A DNA stretch of 64,000 nucleotides. Origin: Bolinopsis microptera. Lineage: Eukaryota > Ctenophora > Tentaculata > Lobata > Bolinopsidae. The stretch spans positions 10,034,635-10,098,634 of the forward strand of contig NC_087079.1 of the NCBI RefSeq assembly GCF_026151205.1, in the 5' to 3' direction. The notes under the pieces were generated by a model. It did not search any database. It was not told the origin of the DNA and saw only the letters and a program-made list of their open reading frames with translations. Positions within the stretch are counted from its first letter, which is position 1. Every line of letters starts with the position of its first letter. Shown piece after piece: positions 38,201 through 50,200 of the stretch. The position numbers were made by a program, and so were the translations under genes.

Positions 38201-41200
38201 GTGGCAGTAAAGTATGATGTTTTTGCCTTTGAAGAAGTGGTTTTATTGTATAACATATGGTGAGTTAAGATCGATTGATCCATAAGTGAGCTCCGCCAAA
38301 CAACTGTTACTCAACCCCTGGAAGGGTGTCAGACCGAGGCTATGTGTTTTAGAAGTGTTTAGAGTTTCTGAGTGCTCAATGTTTGTTTGTCAGAACAATA
38401 ACATCAAACATTTATAAACTGTTGGAATATATAAAATTATTTCGAATTGAGATTGTTTTGAATAAAATTGTTTCATATAAATTATAAAAGAAACAATTTC
38501 CATTTCAGGTGACGTTGTCAGAAGGCCGGGAGTTTGCAGAGAAGTATGGGTTACCTGTCATGTTGAAAGCAGTACACGGTGGAGGTGGCAGGGGTATGAG
38601 GGTTGTCAAGGAAATGTCTCAATTTAATGACAGTTTTCAGGTATCATTCACTTCAGACATTGTTCCGATCTTTTCAAATCTTTTAAGCTTTAACTTTCGA
38701 TTTACCAATAGATTTGATCCATGGAAGGAGTTCATACAACTACAGCCAAATTGCCACAAATTTATGACACTTAAGGTACGGTTACCATAGTTTCTTCAAC
38801 ATCTAACAACTGTTGCTATAGTAACGGTTACTCTGATTTTTATTGAAAGAAGGCGTTATTACCAGGCGTGTGTGAGAGAAGCTGAGCAAGCATTTGGTAA
38901 CGGAGACATGTTCATTGAGAAGTTCCTGGATAGACCCAGACATATAGAGGTTCAAATACTGGGTATGTTTTTAACTTTCTTACAGTCATCATAGTTATCA
39001 CACACTACACAGCCATAGTTACTAAGTTACTAGTCAATCGAAATTCGGGCCGATTGTCTCTCTCGAATAGCTTTTCGCCCCAACTGTGCCCCAGGAAATT
39101 CAATTTTGTGCCCCAAGTGTACCCCAAGTGTTCCTAGCTTTATTACCAAATTGCCTAACGGACGTTGTTCATCAACTGGAGACTCTATCATGTTTTGAAA
39201 ACCGGTTGTAATATCCAGGTGACAAACACGGCAACATAATACATTTGTTCGAGAGGGACTGTTCAGTGCAGAGACGACATCAGAAGGTTGTAGAGATTGC
39301 TCCCTCTGTTAATCTTGGTACGTCTTTTCTATCCTCTAAATTCTAGTAGATAGTTCTTATCTCCTTTTACTTAGAATTTTATCATTTACTATGTTAAAGA
39401 TACAGACTTGATTACTAGTAAGTGTACCTGTTTGGTAAGTAGAGGCATATCTGGCTCATAGCCAATGCCCAAATATGGTATACTACATATTATCTCACCA
39501 GAGTCCCACTAACAGATCCAGTGCTAAGAGAAAAGATGCTGAGTGACGCGGTGAAGCTGGCAGAACATATCGGGTATATAAACGCGGGTACTGTGGAGTT
39601 TCTAGTAGATAACATTGGTAACCACTATTTCATGGAGGTGAACCCTCGTATTCAGGTTAGATTTTTAGATTATTTTTGTAGCTTATTATCATAATTCAAT
39701 ATTGTTTTAGTTTAAGAGAACACTTGGTAATCACCATTTGAGCTGGTGCTTGTTTGTCTGGCACGACTTTTATTTAAGGGATCTTTCAAAATATCTTGTC
39801 CAAAAAAAGTGAGACTTTATAGTGTATGTCCAAATATTTATTGATCAACAATCATTACAGATATATTTGTAAGAAGTACTAGCACTATAATTTCACTTTG
39901 CTCCAATAAGTTTGCTCTTAAATTCAGATTTTATTAGCACCGTTAGACCAAGATTAAAGGTATCCAAACCACGTACCAGAAGAGGAACTTTGATATCTTT
40001 CAAATCTCAAACGAACACGTACACTAGACGGAGGTTCTAAGATTAAATATTCACGTTTGGGAGGTGTTATCTTTATTCCATTATTCAATATGTAGGTTAT
40101 TTTTATTTCACCCCGTGTTCAAAGTTATTGTAGCCGGTGTTATACTAATGGTAAAGGAATGGAGTCAGAATTAAGTTTAGACCAGCGTGACAGATTCATA
40201 CGTAAAACTGTGAAATGTTATATATATCTTACTATATATATAAAGCGAGAAGATATATATGTGTTTATCCGTACCATTTTACTGACACCACGGCATCAAC
40301 TTTAACACGAATTTCCGCAAAAAACCGTAAAAGATATAAAACTTAAACTTTTTTGACTGAGTCAGATGCTTTAATGGCCTTCAAATCAGCATGAAAAAAT
40401 AAAAAATAAATATTATATACATAATGTAACATAATGTACATATAATATGTAATAAAACACCTTCGACTAAATTCATCAAATAGTCCAAATATTGCTGTAG
40501 TATTACCGTGGACAATAAATATGTTTGATCTTCGAGTTTTTAAGTATAAGAGTTCTGTATTACCGCGAGAGAACCGCATCTTATTTCACCTAGTACTTCA
40601 CACGAAGTATTTCACTCTTGTAACACTACTTCAGGTTGAACACACTGTAACAGAGGAGGTGACAGGTGTAGATATCGTATGTTCCCAGCTTGAAGTTGCT
40701 ATGGGAACGTCTCTACCTGAACTTGGTCTTTCTCAGGTCAGATTCTAGAACTTTTATAATATAGTAACCATGGTAACTTTGTATGTTCAATTATTAGATT
40801 CCGGATCAGAACTTACAAACATATCTGAATGTAATTTTACTTTCGCTGTATTTCCCCGAGGCAATGTGATAGATAACTGCAGTACATTTGCAGGACAAAG
40901 TAGAATGTGTAGGCTCGTCTATTCAATGTAGGATAACGACAGAGGATCCAGAGAACGGGTTTATCCCTGACAATGGCCGAATAATCACCTATCGGTAAAT
41001 ATGACTCTATGATAATATTTTTCTCAACTATTAAACTTTGTTTATATATCTTGTCGCCTCTTACAACTAAATTGATTCGTGAAACAAGTAAAAAACGCTA
41101 TGCCTTCTTGCTGACAAAACTATGCCTTCTTGCCGCCATCACAACATAACACTATCCGGATATTACTTATACATAATATGTATTATAATTCATATCCTAT

Positions 41201-44200
41201 ATATCGTAACCGGGTGTTACACAACATACCACCTTATACATACCTAATACCTACTTACTATATACCTAATACATACCTACTACATACCTAATACATACCT
41301 AATACATACCTAATACATACCTAATACATACCTAATACATACCTAATACATACCTAATACATACCTAATACATACCTAATACATACCTAATACATACCTA
41401 ATACATACTTTATATATACCTAATACAGTACATACTATATACCTAATACATACCTAATACATACCTAATACATACCTAATACATACCTAATACATACCTA
41501 ATACATACCTAATACATACATACTATATACCTAATACATACCTAATACGTACCTAATACATACCTAATACATACATACTATATACCTAATACATACCTAA
41601 TACGTACCTAATACATACCTAATACATACCTAATACATACTTTATATATACCTAATACATACCTATTACCTAATACATACCTAATACATACCTAATACAT
41701 ACCTAATACATACCTAATACATACCTAATACATAACTTACATAACACCTAACTAATAATACCTGCAGGAGTCCAGGCGGGTACGGAGTGAGACTAGACAG
41801 AGGGAGTGGGTACAGTGGATCTGTTATCACACCCTACTACGATTCTCTGCTCGCTAAGTGTATCACTACTTCCTCCTCATTTGACAGTTAGTTATGTTCT
41901 TGTTTGATTGAAGTTAAAAGAAGATAAAAAAGGGCAGGTTAAGCTTTTACCAGGGAATAAGGATATTTGATATGTTTCTTGGCCGATGAAGCATATCAAA
42001 CGCTACCTTTTTTCAGTACTGAAGCTCGGTTATAAAATGCTATAAGCTGTATCCCTCCACTAGGCTATAATTTCAATTTCCCTAGGGTATTTTTTGTAAG
42101 GTTTTTCGAAAACGACGTACTTAATAAGGCAGTTATTGTAGGAGTTCTACCTTTAACAATGTTTCACTCTATCAGGAGCTGTTGCCAAGATGGTACAGGC
42201 CCTGTCAGATTTCAGAGTGAGAGGTGTAAAGACTAACATTGCATTCTTGGAGCGAGTAATGCATCACCCTGACTTCATATCTGGAAACAGTCAGTTTGTT
42301 TATTTGTTTATTTGTTAATTCTATAGATACGATAGATATTTTCCTGATGGGCTTATCAGTGGCGTAACGTTGCCTGTTGGCGCCCCCTGCCGAAAAAGCG
42401 CCCCCCTGTTGGCGCCCCCTCCCCTTTTGGTGCCCCTCCCTAAAATTGAACAAAATAGGTGATTTTAGAGAATACGCCGGTAAAATCTCTAAAAAAGTGT
42501 GTATCTAGAGCAAAACGCGCAGTTTTGCTAGTACTTTAGTTAAGTTTTCGAAATTGTCCCACATTCAAACGACGATTTGGCGCCCCCCTAAGACGGCGCC
42601 CCCCTGCACAGCGGGGTCAGCAGGGCCTTTCGTTACGCCACTGGGGCTTATCTATCTATTTTACAACAACTTGTTGCCCGAGAATTAAGTAAATCTAACC
42701 TTATCCATTCCTTCAGTCGACACCTCGTTTATCGAGAAAGAGAGCGACTACTTGCTCGCTCCCTGGGACGACAAGTCAGGAATGTTAAACACCTTGAGAT
42801 ACCTGAGTGAGGTAATGGTGAACGGCACTGACATTCCGGGTCTCCAAGGAAAACCAGGAGCAAACCCAATACCTTTAGCTCCTGTGGAGGAGGTGTATCA
42901 GAGGGGGTACAAACAGGTGCGAAATAGGGTTGCCATTATCGGTACAAAATTTTTTATCGCGATAATCGATAATTTTTTCAAAATTATCGCGATAATATCG
43001 GTTATCGGCGATAAATTTGGCAATATAATTGAAGTAATATTTATATGCACTCTGCATACTTGAATTATGCTCATATGCTATGTTACATCTTGTGCTGATT
43101 GCTTTGTTAAAGAATCAGTTGCAATATTGCCCTTTTATTTAACAAGCCCAAATTTCATAGACAAAATATGTTATTGCTTTTAGCAAACAATTTTTAAAAA
43201 GAAATCAGCACATGCACGACGTATTTCTTTGATAGTGTCAGTTTCCTGCCTGTTAGCAGTGAACAGACCTATCTCCCGAGCAAGGGTATCTGTCCTTGCT
43301 ACCGTAGTCAAATCACTGCCCTAATGTAGGTCTGATAATTCTTTTGTCAGCGGGATAGGATTGGAATCTGGTATCTGAAATTGTGGGAGTCGCCTGTGAG
43401 TCCTGAGGAACAATCGTCGAACTACATGCGAAGCTCAATCGCTGTTTGTCTCTTTCTGCTTAAACAACCGCTGGTGCAGAGACTTAGAGTTACGTATCAA
43501 GGTTGACTTTGTGATAACTCTGTATTCTTGTCCTACATCTTCATCTAGAATACCGGGGTCCGAGTAGAACTTTACCAGCGATACGAAGTGAAGGCCCTTT
43601 CTCTTGGCATATCGTGTACGTAGCCTATCGAGAAGGGTTCGAGAAAGTGGCGAGTCTATCTCAGATCTCTTCTAGCTTGCTGTCAATAAACTAAATAATC
43701 ACTTCTGCTTGAGCGAGCATGCTGTCTCTTTTACACAAAAACTCAGTTACAATCTTGAACGGTGCGAGAGTCTTGGTAATGTCTTTTAAAGCTAACTCAG
43801 TCTCTTCTACATCCAGTTTTAGATTGCCTAGCTCCAAGTCATCTAAAATTCCGTGCACTGCATCAGTTATCCGGTCATATCTCTCCAACATACTGCACAG
43901 CGAGCTCCAACGGGTTTAGTAGTCTCGTTGCAGTCTGCAAGTACCTTTTCGTGCTTCAACAAACAACAATAACGAGGTCTACAACCTCCAAGTAGACTGC
44001 AAATTATGCTAGCACTGGGTTTTAACTTTACAAACAGAGAAATGGATTCGAAAAATATGTTAAATGTTGGCCATCTTACCCTAATAAAAATTTGTTGATT
44101 ATCGCGATAATTCTCGAAAATTATCGCGATAATCGATAACGATTTTTGGGAAATTATCGCCGATAATTATCGGCCGATAATATCGGTTGGCAACCCTAGT

Positions 44201-47200
44201 GCGAAACATGTCCTCTAAATTCGGGCTTATTGTGCGGACATTTAATCTGTGATTTTACATGTATCTCTATATGGAATAATAATCCTTACAACGGTTTCTA
44301 CAGATTACAGACTGCACATTTCTGTGCTGCATGTCATCTTGCGATGTACATTGTATGTGTATTTCTCGAGCTTGATTAATTACCAGGTTGTAGTGTTGGC
44401 AGCTAGGAATCCGGCAATAATGATTACAAAATATGCTTGGCTTATTTTTAATTTTACAAGAATCGCTTTGGATAGAATGAGGCTTTAGCTGACTACAATT
44501 GATTAAAAGTAGAGTAGAGCAGTTTTGAACAGCTATATAAGATAAGTGTAGAGTTTAACCTGTACTCTATCAGGTGTTAAATAAGAGTAGAGTTTAAGCC
44601 CGTACTCTATCAGGTGCTAGATAAGTGTAGAGTTTGACCCGTACACTATCAGGTGCTAGATAAGTGTAGAGTTTGACCCGTACTCTATCAGGTGCTAGAT
44701 AAGTGTAGAGTTTAAGCCCTTACTCTATCAGGTGCTAGATAAGAGTAGAGTTTAAGCCCGTACTCTATCAGGTGCTAGATAAGTGTAGAGTTTAACCCGT
44801 ACTCTATCAGGTGCTAGATAAGTGTAGAGTTTGACTCGTACTCTATCAGGTGCTAGATAAGTGTAGAGTTTGACCCGTACTCTATCAGGTGCTAGATAAG
44901 TGTAGAGTTTGACCCGTACTCTATCAGGTGCTAGATAAGTGTAGAGTTTGACCCGTACTCTATCAGGTGCTAGATAAGTGTAGAGTTTGACCCGTACTTT
45001 ATCAGTTGCTAGATAAGTGTAGAGTTTGACCCGTACTCTATCAGGTGCTAGATAAATGTAGAGTTTAACCCGTACTCTATCAGGTGCTAGATAAGTGTAG
45101 AGTTTGACCCGTACTCTATCAGGTGCTAGATAAGTGTAGAGTTTAACCCGTACTCTATCAGGTGCTAGATAAGTGTAGAGTTTGACTCGTACTCTATCAG
45201 GTGCTAGATAAGTGTAGAGTTTGACCCGTACTCTATCAGGTGCTAGATAAGAGTAGAGTTTAAGCCCGTACTCTATCAGGTGCTAGATAAGTGTAGAGTT
45301 TGACCCGTACTCTATCAGGTGCTAGATAAGAGTAGAGTTTGACCCGTACTCTATCAGGTGCTAGATAAGAGTAGAGTTTGACCCGTACTCTATCAGGTGC
45401 TAGATAAGTGTAGAGTTTGACCCGTACTCTACCAGGTGCTAGATAAGGGTAGAGTTTAAGCCCGTACTCTATCAGGTGCTAGATAAGTGTAGAGTTTGAC
45501 CCGTACTCTATCAGGTGCTAGATAAGAGTAGAGTTTGACCCGTACTCTATCAGGTGCTAGATAAGTGTAGAGTTTAACCCGTACTCTATCAGGTGCTAGA
45601 TAAGTGTAGAGTTTGACTCGTACTCTATCAGGTGCTAGATAAGTGTAGAGTTTGACCCGTACTCTATCAGGTGCTAGATAGGTGTAGAGTTTGACCCGTA
45701 CTCTATCAGGTGCTAGATAAGTGTAGAGTTTGACCCGTACTCTATCAGGTGCTAGATAAGAGTAGAGTTTAAGCCCGTACTCTATCAGGTGCTAGATAAG
45801 TGTAGAGTTTGACCCGTACTCTATCAGGTGCTAGATAAGAGTAGAGTTTGACCCGTACTCTATCAGGTGCTAGATAAGTGTAGAGTTTGACCCGTACTCT
45901 ATCAGGTGCTAGATAAGAGTAGAGTTTAAGCCCGTACTCTATCAGGTGCTAGATAAGTGTAGAGTTTGACCCGTACTCTATCAGGTGCTAGATAAGTGTA
46001 GAGTTTGACCCGTACTCTATCAGGTGCTAGATAAGAGTAGAGTTTGACCCGTACTCTATCAGGTGCTAGATAAGAGTAGAGTTTGACCCGTACTCTATCA
46101 GGTGCTAGATAAGTGTAGAGTTTAACCCGTACTCTATCAGGTGCTAGATAAGTGTAGAGTTTGACTCGTACTCTATCAGGTGCTAGATAAGTGTAGAGTT
46201 TGACCCGTACTCTATCAGGTGCTAGATAGGTGTAGAGTTTGACCCGTACTCTATCAGGTGCTAGATAAGTGTAGAGTTTGACTCGTATTCTATCAGGTGC
46301 TAGATAAGTGTAGAGTTTGACCCGTACTCTATTAGGTGCTAGATAGGTGTAGAGTTTGACCCGTACTCTATCAGGTGCTACATAAGTGTAGAGTTTGACC
46401 CGTACTCTATCAGGTGCTAGATAAGTGTAGAGTTTGACCCGTACTCTATCAGGTGCTAGATAAGAGTAGAGTTTGACCCGTACTCTATCAGGTGCTAGAT
46501 AAGAGTAGAGTTTGACCCGTACTCTATCAGGTGCTAGATAAGTGTAGAGTTTGACCCGTACTCTATCAGGTGCTAGATAAGAGTAGAGTTTAAGCCCGTA
46601 CTCTATCAGGTGCTAGATAAGTGTAGAGTTTGACCCGTACTCTATCAGGTGCTAGATAAGAGTAGAGTTTGACCCGTACTCTATCAGGTGCTAGATGAGT
46701 GTAGAGTTTGACCCGTACTCTATCAGGTGCTAGATAGGTGTAGAGTTTGACCCGTACTCTATCAGGTGCTAGATAAGTGTAGAGTTTGACCCGTACTCTA
46801 TCAGGTGCTAGATAAGTGTAGAGTTTGACCCGTACTCTATCAGGTGCTAGATAAGTGTAGAGTTTGACCCGTACTCTATCAGGTGCTAGATAAGAGTAGA
46901 GTTTAAGCCCGTACTCTATCAGGTGCTAGATAAGTGTAGAGTTTGACCCGTACTCTATCAGGTGCTAGATAAGAGTAGAGTTTGACCCGTACTCTATCAG
47001 GTGCTAGATAAGAGTAGAGTTTGACCCGTACTCTATCAGGTGCTAGATAAGTGTAGAGTTTGACCCGTACTCTACCAGGTGCTAGATAAGGGTAGAGTTT
47101 AAGCCCGTACTCTATCAGGTGCTAGATAAGTGTAGAGTTTGACCCGTACTCTATCAGGTGCTAGATAAGAGTAGAGTTTGACCCGTACTCTATCAGGTGC

Positions 47201-50200
47201 TAGATAAGTGTAGAGTTTAACCCGTACTCTATCAGGTGCTAGATAAGTGTAGAGTTTGACTCGTACTCTATCAGGTGCTAGATAAGTGTAGAGTTTGACC
47301 CGTACTCTATCAGGTGCTAGATAGGTGTAGAGTTTGACCCGTACTCTATCAGGTGATAGATAAGTGTAGAGTTTGACCCGTACTCTATCAGGTGCTAGAT
47401 GAGTGTAGAGGTTGACCCGTACTCTATCAGGTGCTGGATAAGTGTAGAGTTTGACCCGTATTCTATCAGGTGCTAGATAAGAGTAGAGTTTGACCCGTAC
47501 TCTATCAGCTGCTAGATAAGAGTAGAGTTTGACCCGTACTCTATCAGGTGCTAGATAAGTGTAGAGTTTGACCCGTACTCTATCAGGTGCTAGATAAGAG
47601 TAGAGTTTAAGCCCGTACTCTATCAGGTGCTAGATAAGTGTAGAGTTTGACCCGTACTCTATCAGGTGCTAGATAAGAGTAGAGTTTGACCCGTACTCTA
47701 TCAGGTGCTAGATAAGAGTAGAGTTTAAGCCCGTACTCTATCAGGTGCTAGATAAGAGTAGAGTTTGACCCGTACTCTATCAGGTGCTAGATAAGAGTAG
47801 AGTTTGACCCGTACTCTATCAGGTGCTAGATAAGTGTAGAGTTTGACCCGTACTCTATCAGGTGCTAGATAAGAGTAGAGTTTAAGCCCGTACTCTATCA
47901 GGTGCTAGATAAGTGTAGAGTTTGACCCGTACTCTATCAGGTGCTAGATAAGAGTAGAGTTTGACCCGTACTCTATCAGGTGCTAGATAAATGTAGAGTT
48001 TAACCCGTACTCTATCAGGTGCTAGATAAGTGTAGAGTTTGACTCGTACTCTATCAGGTGCTAAATAAGTGTAGAGTTTGACCCGTACTCTATCAGGTGC
48101 TAGATAGGTGTAGAGTTTGACCCGTACTCTATTAGGTGCTAGATAAGTGTAGAGTTTGACTCGTACTCTATCAGGTGCTAAATAAGTGTAGAGTTTGACC
48201 CGTACTCTATCAGGTGCTAGATAGGTGTAGAGTTTGACCCGTACTCTATCAGGTGCTGGATAAGTGTAGAGTTTGACCCGTACTCTATCAGGTGCTAGAT
48301 AAGTGTAGAGTTTGACCCGTACTCTATCAGGTGCTAGATAAGAGTAGAGTTTAAGCCCGTACTCTATCAGGTGCTAGATAAGTGTAGAGTTTGACCCGTA
48401 CTCTACCAGGTGCTAGATAAGTGTAGAGTTTAACCCGTACTCTATCAGGTGCTAGATAAGTCTAGAGTTTGACCTGTACTCTATCAGGTGCTGGATGAAG
48501 GAGGACCGGACGCACTGGCTCGCGCAGTCCGACAGAAAAGCGGTCTGCTACTGACGGACACGACGTGGCGAGACGCGCATCAGAGTTCACTCATGACCCG
48601 CATGAGAACACACGACCTCTGCAAGGTTTGTTAGATTATTTATAAATAAACTATTTGTAAACAGTATAAACAGTGATAAGCAGGTGTAGAAGTTGAGAAT
48701 AAGCTTCCGTGTAGAGGAATAATAATAGGAATAGCAGAGAATCAGAGAACATCCGAGAGTTTACTATACCAGCAAATTTCAAGAGATAAAAGCAACAGCG
48801 TAGAATTGAGAGTCAACTAGCAAATTTCAAAAAATAAAAATTATAGCGTAGAATTGGATAACTTTCGACATGCTATTTGCTACTACATGATCTCAATAAT
48901 TAAAATGATTGGAGAATGGTCGAGAATGTACTACCAACGTAGCGGTATGGTTAATTTGTGATTTTCATTGACAAATGTGCCTTACAATGTAGTCAGGGTT
49001 ATATTAAGTAATTTATCCTCGAATTAGCCTAATTATGCTGTTGTACTATAATTATAATGAAAACACTAATGCTTCAAAGTTCAATGGACCATTGGTGCTT
49101 TTATTAATTTATTATGAAACCAACAAATTATCATAAGATTTACAATCGTGTGATGTCGTCTTATGTGATATTTAATATTATCATACGATGCATGGTGTGA
49201 TAGTGAATATTTATCTAAGAAGGTGGTTTGAAGTGCTGGTCCTTGTGCTGAAAGGTTACGTAGTACTCACTACTCAACCTACTCGACAGATAAAAGGCCG
49301 GTATTGGCAGTTCTACTATTAGAAGTATATACAGTTTTATCAATATTATAATCAGAATATATACAGTTTTATCAATATCATCCACTTTTCACTGGTATTT
49401 CTAATATGTTGACATAATTTTCTGATGAAGTTAGATGATTTAATCATGCTAGTGCCTTGAATCTGTAGAATGCTGATTGCTGGTTCGTAATCTCACTAAA
49501 TTGTACCTGATTCGGACGGGTTATAAACAAGTCAGAAGTTGAACTACCGTTTCCACAATAATTATCACGATGCATAACACGTTTAACTTCTGCAAATAAT
49601 GCCATTATATTATGGGGTATGTAATCCGAACACGAACTACCGCTCCCACAATATAGCAGTTATGATCACCAAATCACGAATAACCTCTACAAAATGCTGA
49701 TGTTGTGTGTGCGTGTGGCAAGGGGAGTCTTGATTATATTATGGTGAACATTTCCGGATTACTAGAGAATAAAGATCCGTTATGTAAACAAAAGTAATGT
49801 TAACAAAAGTCACATACTAACTACGTGTATTCGTAACCTGTTTGTAGCCCAAAATATGTCCTAGAAAATGGAGATTTTTTCATGATCAAGAATGTGCCAG
49901 ATCTTCCATATTCTGTTGGAAACAACTAAACCTGTATATAACTTTTTAGTTATATAAGAGCTATGGTTTGGGCACAGACAATATTTGTATCATGTTCTCG
50001 TATTTTGAAAGACTCGCTAAATTTGCCATCATGAACTACTACAGGCATATCCTATGTCAAACGTATTTAAAAAATCACATTACCAATACCAGCCACAGAA
50101 TATAATGTAGGATAATAAGATGATGCCACAGGACACGATCCTGTGGCAAGATGGGGTACAGTTTGAAATGCTCTGTTTCAATCTCATTATCAATCTCATT

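Noticed and set aside
44540-48487. CRISPR-like array
   Set aside because: Units are contiguous without unique spacers, the host is an animal, and the repeat matches the adjacent splice junction.
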